From CAWKOH01 sp963851245 (GTDB lineage: Bacteria; Actinomycetota; Acidimicrobiia; Acidimicrobiales; Palsa-688): DNA of 64,000 nt. Below, piece after piece: positions 37,807 through 47,630 of this stretch. Under the pieces are notes generated by a model. It saw only the letters and a program-made list of their open reading frames with translations, was not told the DNA's origin and ran no database searches. The stretch spans positions 1-64,000 of the forward strand of contig CAWKOH010000010.1 in the NCBI GenBank assembly GCA_963851245.1, in the 5' to 3' direction. Both the position numbers and the translations under genes were made by a program. The first letter of the stretch is position 1; every line of letters begins with the position of its first letter.

Positions 37807-40011
37807 GCGTCGTCGGCGGGCTCGGGCCCTTGGGCGTCGCTGTCGTCACTGCTCAGGTCGATCTCCATCCCGGCCGCGCTGATCTCCGGCCGGAAGGTGG
37901 GGTCGAGGCGGCGCAGGTCCCACTCGTATATCCACGCTCGGACGTATTGGCGCATACGGTTCGACGGCAGCCGCTCGAGACCGGGCACGTCCGGTGGGTC
38001 CCACCCATAAGCCTCGCTGTGAATCTGCCTCAACTGGTTGTAGGTGTGGTCGAGCTCCTTGCGCCCGGGCGGCTGCAACTGCACCTGGTCGTGTTCGATT
38101 ATCCGCATGCCGGTCTCGGCCTGGCCGGCCAGCAGGTCGTCCTCCGCGGTCCCCTTGGCCCGAAGCCGGGCGGGAATTAGCTCGATGTCGTTCTTGCCCA
38201 CCAGGACCTGGGCCTCGAAGTCGTCAACTGTGGTGAGGACGGCGCAGATCGGCGCCGCTGGGTCGTCGCGGTCGCCGCGCACCCAGCGGGCGATCTCTGC
38301 GTACGACTTGGCCCGCTGCAATGAGGTGTAGCGCCCGATCAGCTCCGCCTCGTCAAGTAGCACCACCCAGCCAGCGTGGCCCGCCGCCTGAATCAGGCGA
38401 GAAACGAACCGGAACCGTTGGCAGCGACAGATCCCGCTCTTTGATGGGCGCCAGACCGTACGTTGCCGCCGCTCCGGCCTCCTTGAGACGCCTGCGCAGG
38501 TCGGCCACCGGCAACGGGTCGCCGGCCCAGAACCGCACGATCCGGTCTACGAACTCCTCGTCCCCGCGTGCGTACTCATGGAGGAACAGCGTCGCCGGGA
38601 AGCGGCTGTCCACCGGTGCTGCCTCCTGGTGGGCCCATCTGTACAAGTCGGCGTAGCGCGGGGAATCGATTTGCAGGCCGCCGCTGACTTCATCGATAGC
38701 CGAGCCCGGGCGGCCCGGAACTTTGGCCGCGTCGATCGCCGCCCGGTACACCTTGGCTGGATCGTGGAGGGGCGTCTCCTTCGAGATCACCACCTTGGAA
38801 ACCACGAAACCTTCCGACAGGGCCACGTGGGCCAGGTGCTCGAGGACGTGGCTCTTGCCCGTGCCGAACCCGCCGCCGATCAGCATCCCTCCTGGTGCCG
38901 GCCCGTCCGGCACCGCCCGCACGGCGGCTACCAGTTGGCTGAAGCGGTCCTCCACCCCCTGCTGCATCGAGCCGAGAACGGTCACGGCGTCCCGATTGGG
39001 GACGCCGGCGCGCAACGCTTCGAGGGCCCGGCGGCGCTCGACCGCCAACCCGCCGCTCATGCCGCCGCCCAGCCGGATCAGCGACGAGAACGGGTTGTCC
39101 CGATTGACGTCGCGCACTTCGTCAAAGATGCGCAGCTTGAGCGCCTGGTAGGCGTCGAGCCCCCGCGGTGCATCGGAGAGAAAAGCGGGCGACGCCACGA
39201 CCACCACGATGCAGTTGGCCATCTCGTCGGTGTTGTCAACCAACTCTCGCAACACCTCATATGCGTCGAGCAACGCCGCCTTGGTGTAGTAGTGGCCGTG
39301 GCGTTCCTCGGGACTGGGCCTACGTGTGAACCCTAGCCGACGTATGTCGATCACCAGGGCCAATCCGGCCCGGTCGTTGATCGCCAGCCAGTAAGCAAGG
39401 GAGAACAGCATCTCCCGTGCGTTGTGGCGCCCGATCCTGCGGAATATAAGAGCGGACTTCAATGCCGATATCTGGCGCAGGTCGCCCCGGAGCCAGTCCA
39501 AAACGGCGGCGTGCTCGGCGTCGACCACCTGGCCACTATGGAGCTGAGCCTGGCACAGGCGCAGCATGGCGGTGCGAAAATCCTGGACCATGGCGTAGTC
39601 GTGGGCCACCAGGCGTTGGAGCTGGCGATCGACATCGCGCTTGAGCTCTCGTGGGTCGACCCGGTAGTGCGACGCCAGCTGATCGAGTGACAGCCCGCCA
39701 GCCGCCGAAGCAGGGTACCCGGCGGCCTCGACCGCTCGCGCGGCGGCGACAGCAGCCAAGTCGTCCCAGTCGACTTGGCGGGCGATGTCGAAGAACACCT
39801 GCTCCAGCAGGTGGACCCGCGTATCCACGGAGTCGACTCGTGCCGCTAGGTACCTCGCCTCGGTGGCGGCCGTACCGAACCTGTCGACGAAAGCCACGGC
39901 GGCCGCGTCGTCTGGAGGCACGACGAACTTGACTGCCGTCCCGCCTCCGCTCACGTAGTCGCCCAGGTACTCGGAATCGAGAAACATCACGTACTCATCC
40001 ACCGGGATCAC
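37803..40011 (-). CDS. BREX-type DUF2791 P-loop ATPase, frameshifted
   Basis: The C-terminal half matches BrxD/DUF2791: Walker A GGGFGTGKSHVLEHL, VVSKVVISKETPLHDPAKV, ATLFLHEYARG, then after a frame break near 38415 RLIQAAGHAGWVVLLDEAEL (Walker B), SNRMRQYVRAWI and EWDLRR. The N-terminal 300 residues (YVSGGGTAVKFVVP, RIGRHNAREMLFSLAYWL, LVIDIRRLGF) form a second, ATPase-like half found in longer members of the family. The joined protein is about 735 residues. It overlaps both neighbours by 4 bp. In BREX the family acts with a helicase; here there is no visible PglZ or PglX. Confidence 0.8.
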
Positions 40012-40793
40012 GTCGACGGCCCCACGAACGACACACCGACGTACACCTTCGTCTGCCCCGCTCTCGTCACCGTGGTCAGCACCCCGCTGCTTCTGGTCAT
40101 TGCGCTGGCCGGGAGGCTCATACGCCGGCCGTCTTTGGCCTCGACCACCCCGCTCTGGTCGAGCAGGTAGAGGTCCCTGGCGAACTCCTGGCGGGTATAG
40201 TCCCGGGCCGCTCCCGGCAGCAACGTCAGGACCCGGTGGGCGTCGACCAGCTTGGCCGGCGCTCCCTCCCGCAGACCCTTGACCCCAACCACATAGTCAT
40301 ACGCTGCAGCCAGGGTCTCGATAAAGGCTTCCGGCTTGAACTTCGGCGGCCGTTGCTGAAGCGCTTCCAGATGACGGACCACTACCGTGGGTCGCACCCG
40401 GCGGTCCTTCGTCTTGTCAAGTATGACGGTCGTGTCGGCTGTCGATATCGCCAAGATGGTCGGATAGCACAGGATCCGCTCGTCGGACTCGAACGCCTGG
40501 ACGCCCGCCTCGGCCGCCGTCGCCAATAGCTCCTTGGCGTACTCCCCGGACTCGAACCACCGCCCCACGTCGAAGCGCCATCCGTCACGCAGATCGCCCG
40601 CCGATGCCGACGCCTGGTCGGCCAGCCCGACCGCGGCGTCCATGGCCTGCTGCAGGTCGCGCACCTGGCCGAGCGCAGCTGAGGTCTTGGCTCGCTTCGC
40701 CGCTTTCAAAGCGGAGCCGAGCGCCTTGATCGCGGCGTCAGCGTCGCGCTCGACCGCCTGCAGCGCTTCCTCCATAGTGGGCTGGGTCATCAC
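40008..40793 (-). CDS. Coiled-coil protein of the BREX-like cassette
   Basis: The N-terminal 60 residues are an alanine-rich coiled coil (AIKALGSALKAAKRAKTSAA). The middle has a beta-rich domain (ILCYPTILAISTADTTVIL) and the C-terminus a short helical region with YTRQEFARDLYLLDQSGVVE that resembles a winged helix. I recognise no named family. Four-base overlaps with the genes on both sides imply that it forms a complex with the HTH protein and the ATPase; that is an inference. Confidence 0.7.
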   Translation of the reverse strand: MMTQPTMEEALQAVERDADAAIKALGSALKAAKRAKTSAALGQVRDLQQAMDAAVGLADQASASAGDLRDGWRFDVGRWFESGEYAKELLATAAEAGVQAFESDERILCYPTILAISTADTTVILDKTKDRRVRPTVVVRHLEALQQRPPKFKPEAFIETLAAAYDYVVGVKGLREGAPAKLVDAHRVLTLLPGAARDYTRQEFARDLYLLDQSGVVEAKDGRRMSLPASAMTRSSGVLTTVTRAGQTKVYVGVSFVGPST

Positions 40794-42208
40794 TGATTGC
40801 CTCCATTGACGGTTTCAGGAAAAAGTTCTGGAAAAAGGACACCCGCAGTGGCGCCGATGCCCGCGGCACTGATCTGGCCGGGGCCGCGCCGGACCTCGAC
40901 GTCGACGTCGCCCGCAGCAGAGAACCCGAGCAATAGCGTGTCGTCGAGGCGGGCACCAGCAGCCATGGCAACGGCGCGCACCGAACTTCGGGTCGGTCCG
41001 GAGCCGTCGCAACCGAGCGTCACCGGTCCCCAACGGCTCGAGAAGGTCCGCCGAGCCGGCGACGCCAGACCGAGCCCCTCGATCAACGCGGCGGGGACGG
41101 CCGCCTCTGTGCCGCGCAGCACGTCGGCGTCCACTCGGACCCACAGCCAAAAGCGCACCTGGTCCTTTGCTTCTGGCTTGCGCTTGCCCGAGCCGGTCCG
41201 GGCCGGCCCCGCCCGGTTGCGGTCGGCTCGTCGGGTTCGCGCCGGCATGGTCTTGGGCGGGTTCTCGTCCCCCCACTCCTTCAAGCGCACAGCGCCCGAG
41301 TTGGAGCGGACAAATCGCCCGGCCCCAACGGCTCGGTCGACCGCGTCGGGGTCGACCGGACGCCCGGCGGCGCCCAGGTCGCTCGCAATCTCCCCGTTGG
41401 TCCGGGCTGTGCCGTATGCGTCGAGTATCCGCTCGACGGCGCCGGACAGCGAGCCGGCCACGGACACGACCAGATCCAGGATGGTGATCGCCCCATTCGC
41501 CGCCAGCCAGTCCCCCAGATCGGCAGTCCGGATCCCCGCTCGGGCGAGCTCGGCCTCGACGTCCGCCAGCCGCCTAACACCGCCGTCGGCGGCGACGCAT
41601 ACCGACGTGGCACGCACTACTTCCTTTGGTTCCACCGCCAACCAACCCGGCCGGTCCGGCACCGGGGAGAAAGGGCCGACCAGCCATGCCAGCAGCTGAG
41701 CTGAGAGCGGTTCGACGGCGCCAAGCCGGTATACAGCCGCGCCGAGACGTTCCTTGGTGGTGACCGTTCCCACCTGACTCGAAAGCGCGGACACGGCCCA
41801 CGGCAGCGGGGCGGGCGCCGATGGAAGCGCCTGACGGACGCGGCCTTCGGCCCGGCGGACAATGACGTTGACTTGCTGGCGGCAGATGTCCTCGTTCTCC
41901 GCCAGCTCCTCGAACGTCACCCGATCGGGGTTGAGAGACGACTCGATGAACAGCCTCTGGTCGCGTTGGTTCCCGGCGGCTTCGATGAGTCGCCGGACCG
42001 GGACCGCCAGGTTGATGGCCCACGGGGCGTGCTTTCTCACCAGGCGATCGACCGCCTGATGAACCTTGACAGGGTGGTCTCCGATGCGAAGACCGAGCAG
42101 CGCCTCGAGCAGCGGTTGGTTCGGCCGTCCCTGCTCGTGGAGCAAGAGCAGCCCCAGATCGTCGGCCTTCGCTTTTGATGACGTGCGCTGGAACACTTCT
42201 CCGTCCAC
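40790..42208 (-). CDS. Sigma-factor-like HTH protein, first gene of the BREX-like cassette
   Basis: Around residues 95-130 the segment VTFEELAENEDICRQQVNVI looks like sigma-70 region 4, a DNA-binding helix-turn-helix. Further helical repeats of winged-helix type follow (LGDWLAANGAITILDLVV, then NGEIASDLGAAGRPVDP). The C-terminal 120 residues (after a basic linker) form a beta-rich domain with WLWVRVDADVLRG. I chose GTG 42208; a longer frame to 42250 is open. It may recognise DNA or control the operon. It is transcribed divergently from the DUF4143 ATPase gene. Confidence 0.65.
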   Translation of the reverse strand: MDGEVFQRTSSKAKADDLGLLLLHEQGRPNQPLLEALLGLRIGDHPVKVHQAVDRLVRKHAPWAINLAVPVRRLIEAAGNQRDQRLFIESSLNPDRVTFEELAENEDICRQQVNVIVRRAEGRVRQALPSAPAPLPWAVSALSSQVGTVTTKERLGAAVYRLGAVEPLSAQLLAWLVGPFSPVPDRPGWLAVEPKEVVRATSVCVAADGGVRRLADVEAELARAGIRTADLGDWLAANGAITILDLVVSVAGSLSGAVERILDAYGTARTNGEIASDLGAAGRPVDPDAVDRAVGAGRFVRSNSGAVRLKEWGDENPPKTMPARTRRADRNRAGPARTGSGKRKPEAKDQVRFWLWVRVDADVLRGTEAAVPAALIEGLGLASPARRTFSSRWGPVTLGCDGSGPTRSSVRAVAMAAGARLDDTLLLGFSAAGDVDVEVRRGPGQISAAGIGATAGVLFPELFPETVNGGNQ

Positions 42209-42337
42209 AGCGCGACAATAGCGACGATCCAAGCTCTGTCCAGGGACCAAGACCCTCAGCCAGGTCGGAACCGATAGCTACGGCGAATCGTATGGCTGCA
42301 TCTCGGCAAACCGTATGGTCGAGTGGTGGCGTTTTGT

Positions 42338-43588
42338 ATGATAGTGGGCGTGTTACTTAATCGGGGAATCGAGGAGGTGTATCGCGACACGGTCGCCTCT
42401 CGAAGAGTCACCGTGGTCACCGGGCCTCGCCAATCCGGCAAGACCACCCTCGTCGCCAGCCAGTTGGCCGGTGGCGTTCTCCGCAACCTGGACGACCCGG
42501 GTGTACTGGCCGCCGCCCGTGCCGATCCGACCGCGTTCATCGCCATGGGCCCGAGTCCGCTGGTGATCGACGAGGTCCAACGCGGAGGGGAGCCGTTGGT
42601 CCGGGCCATCAAAGTGGCGGTCGATCGGGATCCCAGTCCCGGCCAGTTCGTGCTCACCGGCTCGTCGAACTTCTTGACCGTGCCCACAATTTCCGAGTCG
42701 CTCGCGGGTCGCGCTGCCTTCGTAGAAGTGTGGCCGTTCACACAGGGAGAGTTGGCGAGCCGGAAAGACTCGTTCCTGGAAACGCTGCTGAGCGATCCGG
42801 CGGCACTCGCGGGTTATACGCCGGGCTTGGTCGACCGTTGTGACCTCTACGAGAGGATATGCACCGGCGGCTACCCTGAAGTCCACCGGCTCCCGTCCCG
42901 TCAGCGCCCGGGGTGGTTCCGGGACTACGTCCGCACCACGATCGAGCGCGACGTGGCCGAGATCTCCGGGATCCGCAAGGTCTCCGAGATGGGATACCTA
43001 CTGCGGTCGTTCGCAGCCCGAACCGCGTGCGAGCTCGTTATGCAGAACGTGATCGATGACGCGCCGCTCGAGCGTCAGGCGGTCTATGACCACCGATCGT
43101 GGCTCGAAACGATCCATCTGGTTACCACCCTGCCCTCGTGGTCGCGCAACCTGACCCGCAGGGTCAAACGGCGGCCCAAGGTGTTCCTGACCGACCCCGG
43201 CCTGGCCGCATGGCTGCTCGGCAAGTCTGCCGCCGCACTCGAGGACCCCAACGACCCCGCCACCGGTCAACTGGTCGAGACTTTCGTGTTCAACGAACTT
43301 CGCCGCCAACTCACCTGGACCCACATCGACGCCGAAATGTTCCACTGGCAAGACCGGGCCGGCGCTGAGGTCGACCTGGTCATCGAGGCCTCCGACGGAC
43401 GGGTCATCGCCATCGAAGTGAAAGCCGGCCTAACCCCCAAGCAGGACTGGTTCCGCTGGCTGAGCAGAATGCGCGACGCCGTGGGCGACCGCTTCGTCGC
43501 CGGCATCGTGCTCCACGGCGGGACCGAGGTCCTACCATTCGGCGACCGGCTAATCGTCGCCCCCATCACCGCCCTGTGGGAACTTTGA
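42338..43588 (+). CDS. AAA ATPase with C-terminal DUF4143/nuclease-like domain
   Basis: The N-terminal ATPase has Walker A GPRQSGKTTL, Walker B LVIDEVQRGGE and sensor LTGSSNF, the AAA_14 pattern. The C-terminal DUF4143 region includes KVFLTDPGLAAWLLG, FVFNELRRQ, and a PD-(D/E)xK-like end (GAEVDLVIE, then IAIEVKAG). Such proteins are common in accessory regions and are sometimes linked to defence or toxin roles, but the function is unproven. ATG 42338 is near the start of the mRNA, possibly with little leader. The 129-base gap to the divergent HTH gene presumably holds both promoters. Confidence 0.85.
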   Translation: MIVGVLLNRGIEEVYRDTVASRRVTVVTGPRQSGKTTLVASQLAGGVLRNLDDPGVLAAARADPTAFIAMGPSPLVIDEVQRGGEPLVRAIKVAVDRDPSPGQFVLTGSSNFLTVPTISESLAGRAAFVEVWPFTQGELASRKDSFLETLLSDPAALAGYTPGLVDRCDLYERICTGGYPEVHRLPSRQRPGWFRDYVRTTIERDVAEISGIRKVSEMGYLLRSFAARTACELVMQNVIDDAPLERQAVYDHRSWLETIHLVTTLPSWSRNLTRRVKRRPKVFLTDPGLAAWLLGKSAAALEDPNDPATGQLVETFVFNELRRQLTWTHIDAEMFHWQDRAGAEVDLVIEASDGRVIAIEVKAGLTPKQDWFRWLSRMRDAVGDRFVAGIVLHGGTEVLPFGDRLIVAPITALWEL

Positions 43589-43653
43589 AGCCACTCGGCC
43601 ATCAATTCAGCCGATGGCGTCGGCAACGATGCCCTTGCGACAAGCGGAGCCCC

Positions 43654-44009
43654 CGATTTGCCCAGGATTTGCGCGGCCGTGACGGTCGGCGACAGCCGAC
43701 GGCAAACAGCGACAAACGGCTGCCCGGCAAAGTCGGAGGTCAGGCACCGAGAATGGCAACCGGTGGCAAGGGGTGATCAGAAACGGAAAGGGGTTCCAGA
43801 CTCGTTAGCAGTGAGTCCGATTCGGCCGCTCTCGCACCTCTCCTTGACCCGGCAGGATAGCAGTCGCCGGCCTAGCGCGGCGCAAAGGTCCTGGTAGAAG
43901 GCCAATTTGTCGATCCGGCTCGTCAGCTCCCGGGCCGTCAAGCTAGTCACGGCGCTTGCCGTTCTTCGCTGTCCGTAGGCCGGATTCTGGGAGGATCGTG
44001 GGTAAATCG
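43654..44009 (-). repeat. Module B: inverted end motifs around a tRNA-Ser-like core
   Basis: The core (43799-43843) is identical to that of module A. The end motifs are CGATTTGCCCAGGATTT (43654-43670) and, inverted and imperfect, the stretch at 43983-44009 containing GATTCTGGG and GGTAAATCG. Distances from core to ends are 129 and 140 bases, matching module A. It lies just downstream of the DUF4143 ATPase gene. Except for this module I see nothing in 43589-44190. Confidence 0.65.
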
Positions 44010-44190
44010 ACGTCCCACATACCTGGAGCGGCAACCACTGACGACCATTGGCCAGGGACAACCCGGGATCTGAACTCAACGTGTATGAGTTCGCACGCGG
44101 GCCACGTGCGGGGACGCCGACGACAAGGAGAGGAGAGCCCGGTGCCTTTCGTTCGGCCTGAGCGGGCGGCTGTACCTTCCCGAGAACTTC

Positions 44191-44585
44191 ATGACGCTCC
44201 TGGTACGTCTTGCATCACTGGAGGAACGTGCCGTTGCCGCCCGTGATGCGCCAGTCACGGCTCGACTTAAGGCTTTCGTGGACTGGGTGGCAGGAGCCGG
44301 CTGGACGAGGCCGCCGTACCGGAGGCCTTCGTACAGGAGGGCCGGGGCCTTCAGCGCGGACTGGAGCCGGAAGAATGGCTTGATGACGATGAAGACATCG
44401 TCCAAGGTCGGTTCCACTCCGAGGCGTCCCTGCTCACCGAGTGGGTGGTGCTGGCCGACTTTGTCCACCAGAAGGGCCGGAAGCTGTCTGGTACCGCCAA
44501 AGGCGCAACTCGCACGCGGATCGCCGCGCACACCGGGTTCCCGGCTCCCCGACCCACCCTCGCCGATCGAACGGACCGTGCCTGA
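44191..44585 (+). CDS. Hypothetical protein, frameshifted
   Basis: ATG 44191 opens MTLLVRLASLEERAVAARDA, which reads as a helical protein until about 44298. There the protein-like reading moves to another frame: LDEAAVPEAFVQEG, EEWLDDDEDIVQG, and TEWVVLADFVHQKGRK, ending at TGA 44583-44585. The joined product would be about 130 residues, acidic in the middle. I do not recognise a family. Confidence 0.35.
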
Positions 44586-44615
44586 CGGCCGCGAGATCCG
44601 ACTGCGCTTCCGGCT

Positions 44616-45206
44616 ATGGCGAGCGGCGACTGGCACGAGATGGAACTGGAGGGACAGCCTCGATTCCGGGGTGGGACTTGCACCTGGCCCGTGCTGGGAG
44701 GCACGACGCCGATCGACCATCGTCGCCGTCCATCTTCGGCGCTGAGCCGCCGAGGAGCTGAGCTGCCGCTATCTAAGCCCCGACCGCCACCGAGAGGCCG
44801 GCTCCTCGCCGAAGATCGTGATGAGCTCAGGGGCCGCTTGGTCTGGATCGACGACGGCAACGAGGTCGGCACCCTCTGCGACGTGATCGTCGACGACCGC
44901 AAGCTGACCTGGGAGGAGCTGGGTCAAGCGTTGGAGGGATACGAGGGTCCGCGCTTCCGGCTCGTCTTGCAAGATCCCATTGACCCCTCCGCCCCGAGGC
45001 AACCGTGGACCCCATCGAACCGGACCACCGATAGGATCCCGCACTGGCACCAATCAGCCTCGTATGTCAAGCGGCGCACCTCAAGGCACCGGGGCGTTCG
45101 AGGTCCAGGTTCCTTTTCTGATCCTCGCCCATCCGCCTCGCTGCCGCAAACGGCCCTTAACCTTGGGTCGTGCGCACCAAGTCCCGGTCACGATTCGATG
45201 CCCTGA
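44616..45206 (+). CDS. Hypothetical protein with a small GRLVWIDD-type domain
   Basis: The open frame contains a convincing domain of about 60 residues (GRLVWIDDGNEVGTLCDVIV, then LTWEELGQALEGYEGPRFRL) like a conserved small actinobacterial domain seen in hypothetical proteins. The residues before and after look non-native (Pro/Arg-rich), so the true gene may be shorter or frameshifted. Its end overlaps the next gene's start. Confidence 0.35.
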   Translation: MASGDWHEMELEGQPRFRGGTCTWPVLGGTTPIDHRRRPSSALSRRGAELPLSKPRPPPRGRLLAEDRDELRGRLVWIDDGNEVGTLCDVIVDDRKLTWEELGQALEGYEGPRFRLVLQDPIDPSAPRQPWTPSNRTTDRIPHWHQSASYVKRRTSRHRGVRGPGSFSDPRPSASLPQTALNLGSCAPSPGHDSMP

Positions 45207-45481
45207 TCGCTGAGGCGACCACCGATTGCTACGACGAGGAGGAGGCTGTCACCGGCTTCCTCACGATGATGGAGGACAACCTGGCCGTGCCCTTCCAGAC
45301 GGAGGTGCTGGGCGTCGCGGTGTCAGTCGAGAACGTGGGACTCAACGACGTGGGCGACATCGTGGCCACCTGCTCCCGGGGCAAATACCGACAGCGCATC
45401 CAGGTCGTCGACCTGCCCATGCCGGCCAAGGCCCCAGACGGCGCGGTGTGGATCGAGGCCTACCGGCAGTGGAGGAGTTGA
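45170..45481 (+). CDS. Conserved hypothetical protein
   Basis: The 103-residue protein includes YDEEEAVTGFLTMMEDNLAV, FQTEVLGVAVSVENV and a C-terminal GAVWIEAYRQW, a pattern I recall from small conserved proteins sometimes annotated as calcium-binding. The start is GTG 45170. It is followed after 4 bases by another small conserved gene, a pairing that looks like an operon. Confidence 0.7.
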   Translation: MRTKSRSRFDALIAEATTDCYDEEEAVTGFLTMMEDNLAVPFQTEVLGVAVSVENVGLNDVGDIVATCSRGKYRQRIQVVDLPMPAKAPDGAVWIEAYRQWRS

Positions 45482-45485
45482 CCCG

Positions 45486-45707
45486 GTGGGAACCAAAAGG
45501 CCAACGGCCGGTTCCGGTCCCTCGGATGCATGGCAGCAAGCCCAGCGCCGACACCGCCTCTCGGACCGCCACGTGGAGATGGCCAGACAGCTCGGACTCA
45601 ACCCAAAGAAACTCGGGTCTCTCGACAATCGTCGCCAGGAGCCGTGGAAGGCGCCCTTGCCGCAGTTCATTGAACACCTGCACTCCCGCCGCTTCGGGGG
45701 TGGTTGA
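45486..45707 (+). CDS. Small conserved hypothetical protein
   Basis: The 73-residue product has RHRLSDRHVEMARQLGLNPK followed by KAPLPQFIEHL, a conserved motif set in small proteins that usually follow the upstream family. The start is GTG 45486. Function unknown. Confidence 0.65.
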   Translation: MGTKRPTAGSGPSDAWQQAQRRHRLSDRHVEMARQLGLNPKKLGSLDNRRQEPWKAPLPQFIEHLHSRRFGGG

Positions 45708-46051
45708 CCCACACCGTGCGGGGTCACCTGTCACCTCGCGAATACCGCCTCCCGAGAGCATCAGCACCGCAGCGACGAGTACTCGACCCCCGGAGTGTGT
45801 TGGGGCAGTACCGTCGAGGGGCAGGGCAAAGTGTTCGGCCCCCTGGCGCTGGGGCTGAGGATACGCGCCCTCGAGCCAGCCGTAGGTGACGAACGGCACC
45901 AGTCGCCCGACGCGGTTTTTGGGGCGGTTGTCCCCTCGACCCCGGCTCAGCGGCCGGTGGCGTTTCGGGATTCCGGGCGTGAACAGGCCGAGGAGGAAGA
46001 CGGTTGAACATCCACCGTTGCAGCGCTCGCCGGGGGAAGAATGGCGGGGTG
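45708..46051. other. Stretch without a recognised gene
   Basis: Open frames exist on both strands in this GC-rich sequence, but none shows protein-like composition or a motif that I trust. The promoter of the gene at 46052 should lie at its right end. Confidence 0.35.
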
Positions 46052-46864
46052 ATGGCGAACAAGGTGGCTGCGCAGGAATGGACAGCGCTTCATCAACTCG
46101 TCGCACTGTCCTCGGCCCCGACCGTGGAAGAGTTTTACCGCAGATTGATTCTCCTGCCGCCCGCGGGCAACAACTCGGCCGACGCCTTCGAGCCGCTCTG
46201 TCTGTTTCGCCAGTTCCATGAAAGTGAGCCCGAGGGGGCGGCGACGACGGCGTTGCTGTTGGTGACCGATCCCCGCTGGAGAGATGCGACCGGCCGACTC
46301 GTGCGGTCGATCGCCGAATCCGGTTGTGTTCGCCAACCGGAAGTCGACTTATTGGCCGAGACCTTCTTGGCGGCAGGACCACACGTGTATTGGCAGGCGC
46401 CATCCGACTGGTTCGACGGCGGCCTAGAAATCGCATTGGGTCCAGCGGGCGGTCCCATCATCCCAGATGCTGACCAGGCGAAGGATGAGACCCTTGATGA
46501 CCAGCCGGTGGTGGTCCAGCGCTACATCCGGCCTCCGCTACGACGATGGGCAGCCGAGCGAGTTACCAGGTCTGGCTCCAGCCGATGGTCTGCGATCCTT
46601 CGAAGGGGTCGCGAGCTTGACGCCCGCTCCGCTGCGGCAGTGGCGCGAGGCCTACTCGATGCGATCGACACCTTGCCTCCGGCTGCTCAGAGATTGCTTC
46701 TCGCTATCTGCGGTGAGTGGCCTAAGCAGGATGTGCGAAACGCCGTGAAAGAAACCGTCTGCCAGCCGAGTCACCCAACACGCGTCAAGAAGGGGCCGCA
46801 GCCGACCGACCCCACGCCGGAAGCATTACCGAAGAGGCCCGAAAACCAACCTGCACTCTTCTGA
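46052..46864 (+). CDS. Hypothetical protein
   Basis: ATG 46052 (a GTG-spaced upstream ATG at 46004 is less likely) opens 270 residues: a helical N-terminal half (EEFYRRLILLP, DAFEPLCLFRQFHES) and a C-terminal helical part with YIRPPLRRWAAERV and DARSAAAVARGLLDAIDTLP. The end is Pro/Lys-rich. I recognise no family. It stands between the small gene pair and the VapBC locus within the accessory island. Confidence 0.55.
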   Translation: MANKVAAQEWTALHQLVALSSAPTVEEFYRRLILLPPAGNNSADAFEPLCLFRQFHESEPEGAATTALLLVTDPRWRDATGRLVRSIAESGCVRQPEVDLLAETFLAAGPHVYWQAPSDWFDGGLEIALGPAGGPIIPDADQAKDETLDDQPVVVQRYIRPPLRRWAAERVTRSGSSRWSAILRRGRELDARSAAAVARGLLDAIDTLPPAAQRLLLAICGEWPKQDVRNAVKETVCQPSHPTRVKKGPQPTDPTPEALPKRPENQPALF

Positions 46865-46994
46865 CAGTCGCGCCCATCTCCGGCGTCAGGGGCACGTTGG
46901 GGGCGGGATTCTGGGGTACGCCAAACCGGCGTGTTTTGGGACGGGCTCACCTAGATGCTACCCGCCAGCGATACAGAGCGGAACGGGAACAAGC

Positions 46995-47375
46995 TCAGAC
47001 CCGCTGGATCGTGACTCGATCGGCGTGGATGGCCAGCGCGTTGAGGTCCTCGACATCAGCGGTGAGGACCGTCCCAGCGGGCTCGGCGGTTGCGACGACG
47101 ATCGAGTCCACCGCAGACCCCTGTCGGGCCCGAAAGCGAAGCTCGCCTGCTCGGCGGGCCAACGCTACGGGCAACTCCTCGACAACGTCGCAGGTCTTCA
47201 GTAGCCGGTTGAGATTGGCGTCATTCCGTTGCCGTCCAGTAATCGACTCGGCCAGCACCACCGAGGGAACCACTGGTGGCCACAGGCCGTCCCGAACGAA
47301 TACCCGGATCGTTGCGGCAGCGTCCTGGTTCCGCTTGGCTAAGAAACTGAGCCCGCCCGAATCCAGGATGAGCAC
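46995..47375 (-). CDS. vapC: PIN-domain toxin VapC
   Basis: The 126-residue PIN domain carries the expected acidic residues: D5 in LILDSGG, the glutamate in VVLAESITG, the aspartate in SAVDSIVVATAE and one in LTADVEDLNAL. VapC toxins are magnesium-dependent RNases that cut tRNA or rRNA. It follows its antitoxin gene by three bases. Confidence 0.88.
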   Translation of the reverse strand: MLILDSGGLSFLAKRNQDAAATIRVFVRDGLWPPVVPSVVLAESITGRQRNDANLNRLLKTCDVVEELPVALARRAGELRFRARQGSAVDSIVVATAEPAGTVLTADVEDLNALAIHADRVTIQRV

Positions 47376-47378
47376 CCC

Positions 47379-47630
47379 TCAGCTTGCCTTTGGGGAAGGA
47401 GTCTTCGCCCTCACGGCCTTTGAGAGTGCCTCGGCTCGGGCAACCGCCGCGGCCGAGGGCTCCCCGACCTCATGGATCAATTCGTCGAGGTAGCGGTCTG
47501 ACTCGGCGAGGAGCTCCTGGCGACGAAGCTCAGCCCGCACGGCCTCTTGCAGCAGCTCCGAGGCAGGAAGTTGACGTTCCTTGACCTCACGATACAAGTC
47601 CTCTGGAAGGTACACCTGAAGCCGTGGCAT
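47379..47630 (-). CDS. vapB: Ribbon-helix-helix antitoxin VapB
   Basis: MPRLQVYLPEDLYREVKERQ is a typical ribbon-helix-helix start, and the C-terminal part is helical and charged as in toxin-binding tails. ATG 47630 fits the RHH domain exactly; the longer frame upstream does not. It is the first gene of the pair and would neutralise VapC and repress the operon. Confidence 0.85.
   Translation of the reverse strand: MPRLQVYLPEDLYREVKERQLPASELLQEAVRAELRRQELLAESDRYLDELIHEVGEPSAAAVARAEALSKAVRAKTPSPKAS

Noticed and set aside
45342..46436. A 364-codon minus-strand frame
   Set aside because: It overlaps two small conserved genes and another plausible gene on the plus strand and is Arg/Ser/Pro-rich.
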